Positions 44,701 through 53,515 of a DNA stretch of 64,000 nt are shown piece by piece. The number at the start of each line of letters is the position of its first letter. Position 1 is the first letter of the stretch. The notes below the pieces were generated by a model. The model did no database searches and had not been told where the DNA came from. It saw only the letters and a program-made list of their open reading frames with translations. The translations under genes and the position numbers were made by a program. This stretch comes from Deinococcus metalli (GTDB taxonomy: Bacteria; Deinococcota; Deinococci; Deinococcales; Deinococcaceae). The stretch is taken from assembly GCF_014201805.1 (NCBI RefSeq), contig NZ_JACHFK010000006.1, positions 124,001-188,000 of the forward strand, given 5' to 3'.

Positions 44701-44776
44701 GTGGGGGTGGGTCCGGAGCGCGGGAGTGTGACGACTCGACACGCATCCCCGCGCACTTTTTCCTACACTGGTCGAG

Positions 44777-46474
44777 ATGAACTTCTGGATCGCAGGGGCT
44801 GTGGGGATCGCGCTGCTGGGCGGAGCGCTGGCGGTGGGGACGGCGGCGCAGCCGGGCGGTCCGCTGGCGCCGGGCCTGCACGTGGGCGGTGTGGACGTGG
44901 GCGGCATGACCCGCGATGAGGCGCTGGCCGCCCTGGCCGAGCGCGCGCCCGCCGCGCCGCAGGTCACGGTCACGGCAGGTGCCAACTCGTGGGCGGTCGC
45001 GGCCGATCAGCTCGGCTGGCACGTGGACGCCGCCGCCAGCCTCCGGCCCGCCGAGCAGGCGACCGCGGACCGGGGTGTCATCGACCGGCTCCAGGCGATG
45101 CTGGGACAGGCCAGGGTGCAGGAGTTTCCCCTCCTGACCGCCGTGACGCCCGAGCGCGCGACCGCCACCCTGAACACCCTGGCGCGCGGCCTGGAGACGC
45201 AGCCCAGGAACGCCAGCGTGATCTTCGACAAGGTGGCCAAGCGCTACGCCGTGAAGCCCGACACCGCCGGTCAGCGCCCCGACGTGGCCGCCGCCGTGAC
45301 CGCCTACGCGGCGTCCCCCGACAGCACGGCCGTCAAGATTCCCCTGCGGGTGTGGGCGGCCGCCCGCCCGGCCGCGCAGGTGCAGCCGCTGGTGGACCAG
45401 GGCAACGCGCTGGTGCGGCCCTTCAAGGTGCAGCTCGCGGGCACCACCCGCAGCGGCATCCTCAGCGAACTGCAGGTTGCCAACCTGTACTGGGTGCGGC
45501 CGGACGGCATCGAACCCGACGAGGACGCCATGAAGGTCGCGTTCGGGCAACTCACCGGCTACATCGACCTGCCCGCGCAGGACGCGCGCTACGCCCTGAA
45601 GGGCACGCAGTTCGTGAAGGTCAAGGAGAAGCCCGGCACCGTCACGGACCGCCCGGCCGCGTACGCGGCGTTCCGGGCGGCCGTGCTGGACCGCACGAAG
45701 GCGCTTCTGGTGCTGCCCAGCAAGCCCGACGCGCCGGCCCTGACCCTGGCGCAGCTCCCGGACCCCGGCAAGCTGGAACTGATCACAGTCGGCACGAGCA
45801 CGTATTACCACTCCAGCGCGGCGCGGCGCACGAACGTGGCGAACGCCGCCGCCAAGATCAACGGGGCGGTGGTGCCGGCCGGCGAGGTGTTCTCGTTCCT
45901 GAACACGCTGGGCGGCATCAGTGCCGGCAACGGCTTTGTCAGCGGCCTGATCATCAGCGGGGGCCGCACGGTCGACGGCCTGGGCGGCGGCGTGTGTCAG
46001 GTGAGCACCACCACCTTCCGCGCGCTGTACCAGGCGGGCCTGCCGGTGGTCGAACGCAACCAGCATTCCTACCGGGTGGGCTACTACGAGCCGCAGGTGG
46101 GCTTCGAGGCGGCCGTGTACGACCCCGGTGTGGACCTGAAGTTCAAGAACGACACCGGCGCGCCCCTGCTGATCAAGACCGTGAACGACAACGCCCACAG
46201 CACCCTGAAGGTCGAGGTCTGGGGCATCAAGACCGGGCGCAGCGTGGCCGTCAGCCGGGCCGTGATCGTGGCGCGCACCCCGCATCCGCCGGCGCAGTAC
46301 ATCGTGAACCCCAAGCTGCGGCCCGGCGCGGTCAACCAGGTGGACTGGGCGGCCGACGGTTACAACCTGTACATCACCCGCACCATCAAGGACGCCTCGG
46401 GCGTGCGCACCGACGTGACCAAGACCGTCTACAAGCCGTGGCGCGCAGTGTACGAGATCGGCCCCAAGAGCTGA
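44777..46474 (+). CDS. VanW-family peptidoglycan-binding protein
   Basis: The 565-residue product has an N-terminal hydrophobic anchor or signal (NFWIAGAVGIALLGGALAVG). PG_binding_4-like repeats follow (about 30-300, with GLHVGGVDVGGMTRDEALAAL). The VanW domain has AKINGAVVPAGEVFSFLNTL, GGGVCQVSTTTFRALYQAG and YEPQVGFEAAVYDPG. VanW proteins are cell-wall associated; the name comes from vancomycin clusters, but most members have no resistance role. TACACT (44764-44769) lies 7 nt before the ATG, so it is probably leaderless. Confidence 0.88.
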   Translation: MNFWIAGAVGIALLGGALAVGTAAQPGGPLAPGLHVGGVDVGGMTRDEALAALAERAPAAPQVTVTAGANSWAVAADQLGWHVDAAASLRPAEQATADRGVIDRLQAMLGQARVQEFPLLTAVTPERATATLNTLARGLETQPRNASVIFDKVAKRYAVKPDTAGQRPDVAAAVTAYAASPDSTAVKIPLRVWAAARPAAQVQPLVDQGNALVRPFKVQLAGTTRSGILSELQVANLYWVRPDGIEPDEDAMKVAFGQLTGYIDLPAQDARYALKGTQFVKVKEKPGTVTDRPAAYAAFRAAVLDRTKALLVLPSKPDAPALTLAQLPDPGKLELITVGTSTYYHSSAARRTNVANAAAKINGAVVPAGEVFSFLNTLGGISAGNGFVSGLIISGGRTVDGLGGGVCQVSTTTFRALYQAGLPVVERNQHSYRVGYYEPQVGFEAAVYDPGVDLKFKNDTGAPLLIKTVNDNAHSTLKVEVWGIKTGRSVAVSRAVIVARTPHPPAQYIVNPKLRPGAVNQVDWAADGYNLYITRTIKDASGVRTDVTKTVYKPWRAVYEIGPKS

Positions 46475-46534
46475 ACCCGGTAGCCGGCCAGCGCAACCGG
46501 AGGCTCTGTCCGCCGGGTGCGCTTTGACATCGGG

Positions 46535-47572
46535 TCAGGGGCGGGGCGCAGCCGCGGTCGACCCGCGCACGATGAGGTCGGTGGCGAAGGGCGCGGGGGT
46601 GGCGGGCCGCTGGCCTCCGGCGAGCTGCACCAGCAGATGCACAGCCGCCGCGCCCATCTCGTGCAGGGGCTGGCGCACCGTCGTGAGCTGCGGGTTGCAC
46701 TCGCTGGCGATGGGCAGGCCGTCGAAGCCGACCACCGACAGGTCGTCCGGCACCCGCAGCCCCAGGTCCTGCGCCACATGGATCGCGCCGACGGCCATGG
46801 CGTCGCACGCGGCGAAGATCGCGGTGGGGGGACGGTGCAGCCGCAGCAGGCGCCGGGTGGCGGCCTCGCCGCTGGACTTGGTGTAGTCGCCCTGCTGCAC
46901 GTACCCGCGCGGCACGCGCAGCCCGGCGGCCTGCATGGCGCCGTGGTACGCGCGCAGGCGTTCCTGGCCGTCGTCGCGATCGGTGTCGGGTACGGACCGG
47001 CCGCTGCGCGGGTCGATGTCGTGCGCCGCCAGTCCGGTGATGGTGGCGATGCGGGTGTGGCCCAGCGCCAGCAGGTGCCCCATGGCGCGCTGTGCGCCGC
47101 CGTGGTTGTCCACGCTGAGCGCGCGGGCGCTGGGGCCGTCCACGCTCACGACGTGTTCCGGCAGGTCGCCGGCGCCCAGCGGCGTGAACTGGTTCGGCTG
47201 GATCAGCAGCGCGCCCACCGACAGCCGGCTCATGACCGACAGGTCCGGGGACGTGCGGGTGCCGGCCATCAGCACGACGAGGTCGTAGTTGAGCGTCTCG
47301 GCGGCCTCGGCCGCGCCCATCAGCACCTCGCTGACATACGGCAGGTTCAGCTGCCGCGTGACCACACTGAGCATCCGCGCGCGTCCGCCGGCCAGGGCGC
47401 GGGCCATCGGGTTGACGCGGTAACCGGTCTTCTCGATGGCGTCCAGCACGCGCTGGCGGGTCTGTGGGCGCACATTGGGCTTGTTGTTGATGACGTTCGA
47501 GACGGTCATGGCCGAGACCTGCGCCTGGTGGGCGACGTCCGCGATGGTGATGGGTCTGTGCGGCTGGGTCAT
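46535..47572 (-). CDS. LacI-family repressor of the glycoside transporter
   Basis: The 345-residue LacI regulator has an N-terminal helix-turn-helix and hinge (ITIADVAHQAQVSAMTVSNVIN, TGYRVNPMARALAGG) and a periplasmic-binding-like sugar domain (FAACDAMAVGAIHVAQDLGL, VVGFDGLPIASECNPQLTTV). The ATG at 47572 has AGGA about 7 nt upstream. It is divergent from the binding-protein gene, with two palindromic operators between them, so it very probably represses the transporter operon and responds to its sugar. Confidence 0.9.
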   Translation of the reverse strand: MTQPHRPITIADVAHQAQVSAMTVSNVINNKPNVRPQTRQRVLDAIEKTGYRVNPMARALAGGRARMLSVVTRQLNLPYVSEVLMGAAEAAETLNYDLVVLMAGTRTSPDLSVMSRLSVGALLIQPNQFTPLGAGDLPEHVVSVDGPSARALSVDNHGGAQRAMGHLLALGHTRIATITGLAAHDIDPRSGRSVPDTDRDDGQERLRAYHGAMQAAGLRVPRGYVQQGDYTKSSGEAATRRLLRLHRPPTAIFAACDAMAVGAIHVAQDLGLRVPDDLSVVGFDGLPIASECNPQLTTVRQPLHEMGAAAVHLLVQLAGGQRPATPAPFATDLIVRGSTAAAPRP

Positions 47573-47608
47573 GAGCATCCTGTGGAGACGGTGGTGGGTG
47601 AACGCCCC

Positions 47609-47638
47609 TTTACTTTCCGGAGTTTGTAGCGTTACACT
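47609..47638 (+). promoter_or_regulatory. Promoter of the glycoside transporter operon
   Basis: TTTACT (47609-47614) and TACACT (47633-47638) are 18 nt apart, in the orientation of the binding-protein gene. The -10 overlaps the first LacI-type operator. Confidence 0.6.
47625..47636. promoter_or_regulatory. LacI-type operator O1
   Basis: TGTAGCGTTACA is an imperfect palindrome that shares TGTAGCGYTAYA with a second copy 96 bp downstream, and it overlaps the -10 of the transporter promoter. Confidence 0.7.
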
Positions 47639-47720
47639 ACTCCCGTACTCACAATCCGTCAACTGGACGCCTGTCCAGAAATCTGCTCCAGCACGTCGTT
47701 TTCTGCCCGTCGCCCTATTT

Positions 47721-47732
47721 TGTAGCGCTATA
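47721..47732. promoter_or_regulatory. LacI-type operator O2
   Basis: TGTAGCGCTATA is the second copy of the operator, in the leader of the binding-protein gene. The centre-to-centre distance of 96 bp, about nine helical turns, would suit DNA looping. Confidence 0.7.
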
Positions 47733-47759
47733 CGGCCCGGCGCTGCCCCGGAGGTCACC

Positions 47760-49379
47760 ATGAAGAAAGCCCTGACGCTCACCGCCCTGGTCTCCACCCT
47801 GCTGCTCGGCGCTGCCCACGCGCAGAAGACCTTCACCGTGGTCCGGCCCACCCAGTGGGGCGCGCAGAACATGAACCCCTTCGCGCCGGGCGACCAGCGC
47901 CTCGGGGCGACCGCCTCGACCATCTACGAGTCGCTGTTCTTCGTGAACCTGCTCGACGGCAAGGTGACCGAGGTGCTGGGCACCAAGTACGCGTGGAGCA
48001 ACAACAACCGCACCCTGACCATCACCACCCGCCCCGGCGTGAAGTGGACGGACGGCACGCCCTTTACCGCCAAGGACGCCGCCTTCACCTTCAACTACAT
48101 CAAGCAGTACCCGGCGCTCGACACCACCGCGCTGTGGAAGAACGGTCTGGCGTCGGCCAAGGCGACGAACGACACCACGCTGGTCCTGACCTTCAACAAG
48201 ACCAACACCCCGATCTTCTCGGACCTCGCCAACGTGCTGATCGTGCCCGAGCACATCTGGAGCAAGATCACGTCGCCGCTGACCGAGCCCAACGCCAAGC
48301 CGGTCGGCACCGGCCCCTTCGTGTTCGACCAGTACAGCCAGCAGGCCGTGCGCGTGGTGAAAAACCCGAACTACTGGATGAAGGACAAGCCGTACATCGA
48401 CGCGGTCGTGTGGGTCTCCACCAACAGCAACGACGCCGCGCAGCTCAAGCTGATGAAGGGCGAGGCGGACTTCGGCTACATCGGCCTGTCGGACCCGGTC
48501 GGCGGCTTTCAGAAGAAGGGCCCGAACAACGCGTTCTACTGGCCGGTCGACAACGGCAACTACCTGTACTTCAACACCGCCAAGGCGCCCTTCAACGACG
48601 CCGCCTTCCGGCGCGGCCTGTCGCAGGCGGTCAACACCTCCGACGTGGCCCTCAAGGCCTACGCCGGCGTCGCCAAGGGCTCGCACAGCAGCGGCATCAT
48701 CCCCGCCCAGCTCAAGAGCTGGCTGCCGGCCGGGGTCAGCTCCATGAAGTTCGACCCCGTCGCCGCGGACAAGGCGCTCACCGCCGCCGGCTACAAGAAA
48801 GACGGCAGCGGCATGCGCCTGGGCAAGGACGGCAAGGCGCTGCCCACATTCAAGATCCTGGTCGGCGCCGGCTGGACCGACTTCATCACCATGGCGACCA
48901 CCATCGGCGAGAACCTGAAGAAGGTCGGCATCAACACCAGCGTGGACCAGCAGCAGTGGAGCAGCTACGCGGGCGGGCTGCAGTCCGGCACCTACGACAT
49001 GGGCATCAGCTGGGGCTGGGGCAACGGCCCGACGCCCTACCAGCTGTACTACAAGAGCTTCGACCCGGACTTCAGCGCGCCGGTCGGCAAGACTGCGCCC
49101 TCGAACCTGTCGCGCTACACCAACCCGGTCATCACCAAGGCGCTCGAAACCTACCGCAGCAGCAGCGACATGGCTGTGCAGAAAAAGGCCATCGCCGACA
49201 TCGCGAAGGTCGTCATGCAGGACATGCCCTTCTTGCCGCTGACCGACCGCAGCGAGTTCGCGGACTTCAACACCAGCAAGTTCACTGGCTTCCCCAGCGC
49301 GGAAAACCCCTACAACTACGGCAACCCCGACGACTCGACCGGCGCCCGCCTGATGTACCTGAACGTCAAGCCCAAGTGA
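47760..49379 (+). CDS. Oligosaccharide/peptide ABC substrate-binding protein (family 5)
   Basis: The 539-residue SBP_bac_5 protein has a signal peptide (KKALTLTALVSTLLLGAAHA). Family motifs are YESLFFVNLLDG, GVKWTDGTPFTAKDAAFTF, PVGTGPFVFDQY, VKNPNYWMKDKPYIDAV and YLYFNTAKAPFNDAAFRRGL. Family 5 proteins usually bind peptides, but some bacterial members, including Thermotoga ones, bind cello- or beta-gluco-oligosaccharides. The neighbouring LacI repressor and GH3 beta-glucosidase favour a glycoside here. GGAGG supports the ATG at 47760. Confidence 0.88.
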   Translation: MKKALTLTALVSTLLLGAAHAQKTFTVVRPTQWGAQNMNPFAPGDQRLGATASTIYESLFFVNLLDGKVTEVLGTKYAWSNNNRTLTITTRPGVKWTDGTPFTAKDAAFTFNYIKQYPALDTTALWKNGLASAKATNDTTLVLTFNKTNTPIFSDLANVLIVPEHIWSKITSPLTEPNAKPVGTGPFVFDQYSQQAVRVVKNPNYWMKDKPYIDAVVWVSTNSNDAAQLKLMKGEADFGYIGLSDPVGGFQKKGPNNAFYWPVDNGNYLYFNTAKAPFNDAAFRRGLSQAVNTSDVALKAYAGVAKGSHSSGIIPAQLKSWLPAGVSSMKFDPVAADKALTAAGYKKDGSGMRLGKDGKALPTFKILVGAGWTDFITMATTIGENLKKVGINTSVDQQQWSSYAGGLQSGTYDMGISWGWGNGPTPYQLYYKSFDPDFSAPVGKTAPSNLSRYTNPVITKALETYRSSSDMAVQKKAIADIAKVVMQDMPFLPLTDRSEFADFNTSKFTGFPSAENPYNYGNPDDSTGARLMYLNVKPK

Positions 49380-49407
49380 CGCTGCGGCGCTGTACGCGCG
49401 CGGCCGT

Positions 49408-49495
49408 GGTCTAACAGTCCAACAGTCTGACGGTCTCACCGCAAAAGCGTGTCTCTGACAGTCTTTGTGCGGTGAGACCGTCGCACAGTTAGACC
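49408..49495 (+). promoter_or_regulatory. Intercistronic stem-loop
   Basis: A perfect 15-bp inverted repeat (GACGGTCTCACCGCA at 49429-49443 and its complement at 49468-49482) is nested inside an outer 8-bp repeat (GGTCTAAC at 49408-49415 with GTTAGACC at 49488-49495). It sits between the binding-protein stop and the permease GTG, where such hairpins often protect the binding-protein mRNA or attenuate downstream genes. Confidence 0.7.
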
Positions 49496-49518
49496 ATCCG
49501 ACGTACCGGAGGTGCAAG

Positions 49519-50505
49519 GTGGCATACATCCTGCGAAAACTGGGTTTCCTGGTGTTCACCCTGTGGGTGGCCGCCACCCTCAACTTCATCCTGCCGCGGC
49601 TGGTGCCGGGCGATCCGGTGGGCGCCATGCTCGCCAAGTACCAGGGCAAGCTCGATCCGTCCGCGGTGGACGCGCTGAAGATCGCCTACGGCCTGAATGA
49701 CCAGGGCAGCATGTTCAGCCAGTACGTGAAGTACCTGGGCAACCTGCTCCAGGGCGACTTCGGGCGCTCGATCAGCCAGTTCCCCACGCCGGTCATGGAC
49801 ATCGTGAAGATGGCCGCGCCGTGGACCATCGGGCTGGTCGGCGTGACCACCATCCTGTCGTTCCTGCTGGGCAGCGCGCTGGGCCTGTACAGCGCGTGGC
49901 GCCGGGGCAAGCCGCTGGCGGACGCCATGCCGCCCCTGGCCCTGTTCCTGAACTCCATGCCGTACATGTGGTTCGGTCTGGTGCTGCTGTACGTGCTGGC
50001 CTTCAAGAACTCCATCTTCCCGCTGGGCAACGCCCTCGATCCCTTCCTGAAGTTCGGCACGCCCGAGTGGTGGAGCAGCATGCTGCGGCACGCGATCCTG
50101 CCGGCCCTGACGATCCTGATCACCTCGGCGGGCGGGTGGCTGATCACCATGCGCAACAACGTCATGAGCGTCATGGGCGAGGACTACATCGCCTTCGCGC
50201 GCGCCAAGGGCCTGTCGGAACGGCGGCTGCTCAACCGCTACGTGCTGCGCAACGCCCTGCTGCCCAGCTTCACGGCCTTCGGCATGGCGATCGGCTTCGT
50301 CATCGGGGGCTCGATCCTGACCGAGGTCGTGTTCTCGTACCCCGGCCTGGGCCTGCAACTGAACAACGCCGTGCAGACCCTGGACTACCCGCTGATGCAG
50401 GCGCTGTTCCTGTTCATCGCGCTGGCGGTGCTGCTCGCCAACTTCATCGTGGACCTGATGTACGTGTACATCGACCCGCGCGTGCGTGACGGGAAGGCCA
50501 CATGA
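49519..50505 (+). CDS. DppB/OppB-type ABC permease
   Basis: The 328-residue permease has about six membrane helices. The N-terminus is VAYILRKLGFLVFTLWVAAT, with the family motif LPRLVPGDPV. The EAA loop is GEDYIAFARAKGLSERRLLN and is followed by RNALLPSFTAFGMAIGF. The start is the GTG at 49519 with GGAGG six nt upstream. It pairs with the permease half of the next gene, whose ATG overlaps its stop by 4 nt. Confidence 0.92.
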   Translation: MAYILRKLGFLVFTLWVAATLNFILPRLVPGDPVGAMLAKYQGKLDPSAVDALKIAYGLNDQGSMFSQYVKYLGNLLQGDFGRSISQFPTPVMDIVKMAAPWTIGLVGVTTILSFLLGSALGLYSAWRRGKPLADAMPPLALFLNSMPYMWFGLVLLYVLAFKNSIFPLGNALDPFLKFGTPEWWSSMLRHAILPALTILITSAGGWLITMRNNVMSVMGEDYIAFARAKGLSERRLLNRYVLRNALLPSFTAFGMAIGFVIGGSILTEVVFSYPGLGLQLNNAVQTLDYPLMQALFLFIALAVLLANFIVDLMYVYIDPRVRDGKAT

Positions 50506-52386
50506 ACGGCGTGTGGACCATCCTGCGGCGCTCGCCGCGCGCGGCCGCTGGCGCTGGCATCTTGCTGGCGATGTTCCTGCTGGCCCTGCTGGCGCCGGTG
50601 CTCACGCCGTACTCGCCCACCTCGCAGGACTTCAGCTCGTGGACCACGCCGGGCCGCGAACACCTGCTGGGCACCACCGCGCTCGGGCAGGACGTGTGGG
50701 CGCAGATCCTGTACGGCGCGCGCAAGACCCTGCTGATCGGCCTGATGGCGGGCCTGATCGCCACCGTGATCGGCACGACCATCGGCGTGGCCGGCGCGTA
50801 CTTCGGCGGCCGGGTCGAGGACGTCCTGAACGTCGTGACCAACGTGTTCCTGGTGCTGCCGGGGCTGCCGCTGCTGATCATCGTGAGCGCCTTCGTGCGC
50901 GGCGCGGGGGTGTGGTCGATCATCCTGGTGATCGCCTTCACCGGCTGGGCGTGGGGCGCGCGGGTGCTGCGCTCGCAGGCACTGGCCATCCGCAACCGCG
51001 ATTTCGTGCAGGCGGCCATCGTGTCGGGCGAGCGGCCGGGCCGGATCATCTTCGCGGAGATGCTGCCGAACATGGCGGGCCTGATCGCCGCGAACTTCTT
51101 CTCCACCGCGCTGTACGCGGTGCTTTCCGAAGCCGGACTGTCGTTCCTGGGCTTCGGGGACGTGAGCAGCGTCACGTGGGGCACCATGCTGTACTGGGCA
51201 CAGGCGCGCGGAGCGCTGCTCCAGGGCGCGTGGTGGTGGATCGCCGCGCCGGGCCTGCTGATCGCGCTGCTGGGCACCGCCTTCGCGCTGCTGAACTTCG
51301 GCATCGACGAGGTGACCAACCCCAAGATCGTGCACTCGATCCGCGCCACCAAGGTGCTGCGGCGCGGCAGGAAGGCGGCTCCGCGCCTGGTGTCCGGCGG
51401 CCCGGAGCCGCTGATGAGCATCGGCCATCTGGACGCCGGCTATGTCACGCCGCGCGGCAACGTGCGCGCGGTGAGGGACGTGAGTCTGGACGTCGCGCCC
51501 GGTGAGTTCGTGGGGCTGGCCGGCGAGTCTGGCTGCGGGAAGTCCACCCTGGCCTTCGCCGCGACCCGCCTGCTGGACGCGCCCGGCGCGGTCTTCGGCG
51601 GCGAGGCGCGGCTGGCCGGCACCGACCTGCTGGAACTGTCCAACGAGGACCTGCGCCGGGTGCGCTGGAAGGACTACTCGATGGTCTTCCAGGCCAGCAT
51701 GAACATCCTCAACCCGGTCATCAAGGTCCGCGAGCAGGTGTACGACGCGATGCAGGCGCACGGCATCACGGACCCGGCCAAGCTGGACGCCCGCGCGCGC
51801 GAACTGTTCCGGCTGGTGGGCATCCGCGAGGGCTACCTGGACGCCTACCCGCACCAGCTCTCGGGCGGCATGAAGCAGCGCGTGATCATCGCCATCGCGC
51901 TGGCGCTGGAGCCCAAACTGGTCGTGATGGACGAGCCGACCACGGCGCTGGACGTGGTGGTGCAGCGCCAGATCCTCCAAGAGATCGACGCCGTGCGCCG
52001 CCGCCTGGGCATCAGCATCATCTTCATCACGCACGACCTGTCGCTGCTGGTCGAGATGAGTGACCGCATCGCCATCATGTACGCGGGCGAGATCATCGAG
52101 GAGGCGCCGGCCAAGGCGCTGTACGCCGGTCCCAAGCACCCCTACACCGCCCGCCTGATGAACGCCTTCCCGGAACTCGAGGGCCCGAACGAGCGCCGCG
52201 AGGGCATTCCGGGCCGGCCGCCGCCGCTGAGCGTGGAACTGCGCGGCTGCCCGTTCTACGACCGCTGCCCCAGCCGCATGCCCGGACAGTGCGACGAGCA
52301 CAAGCCCGCCAGCGTGGAGATCGTGCCGGGCCACCGCGTGGCGTGTTTCCTGCACTCGCCGCTGATCAAGGAAGGAGACGTGGCCC

Positions 52387-52400
<14 letters not shown>
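50502..52400 (+). CDS. Fused DppC-type permease and DppD-type ATPase
   Basis: The single 632-residue ORF joins two usually separate subunits. Residues 1-275 form a DppC-like permease (LLGTTALGQDVWAQILYGAR, EAA region RNRDFVQAAIVSGERPGRII). After a short linker, residues about 305-632 form a DppD-like ATPase with Walker A GESGCGKSTLAF, signature LSGGMKQRVIIAIAL, Walker B VVMDEPTTALD and the C-terminal Cys-rich oligopeptide-transporter extension (GCPFYDRCPSRMPGQC). The junction is in frame without a stop. It overlaps the next ATPase gene by 14 nt. Confidence 0.92.
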
Positions 52401-53418
<1,018 letters not shown>

Positions 53419-53444
53419 TCCACGCGCGGCCGCGTGCCGGCGTG

Positions 53445-53474
53445 TATCATCCCGACGTATCTGAACCGATTCAG
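53445..53474 (+). promoter_or_regulatory. -10 box and operator-like palindrome before the GH3 gene
   Basis: TATCAT (53445-53450) is followed 10 nt later by CTGAACCGATTCAG (53461-53474), a near-palindrome with central CG typical of LacI-family operators. It differs from the O1/O2 sequence, so another LacI-type regulator may act here. The -35 is not convincing. Confidence 0.5.
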
Positions 53475-53515
53475 TCCGCCGCCGTCCACGCGGCCCCCGC
53501 CCCGAGGTACTCCCC

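Noticed and set aside
44777..46474. VanW gene considered as a vancomycin-resistance determinant
   Set aside because: No vanHAX, vanRS or vanY neighbours; VanW-domain proteins are common in bacteria with no resistance role.
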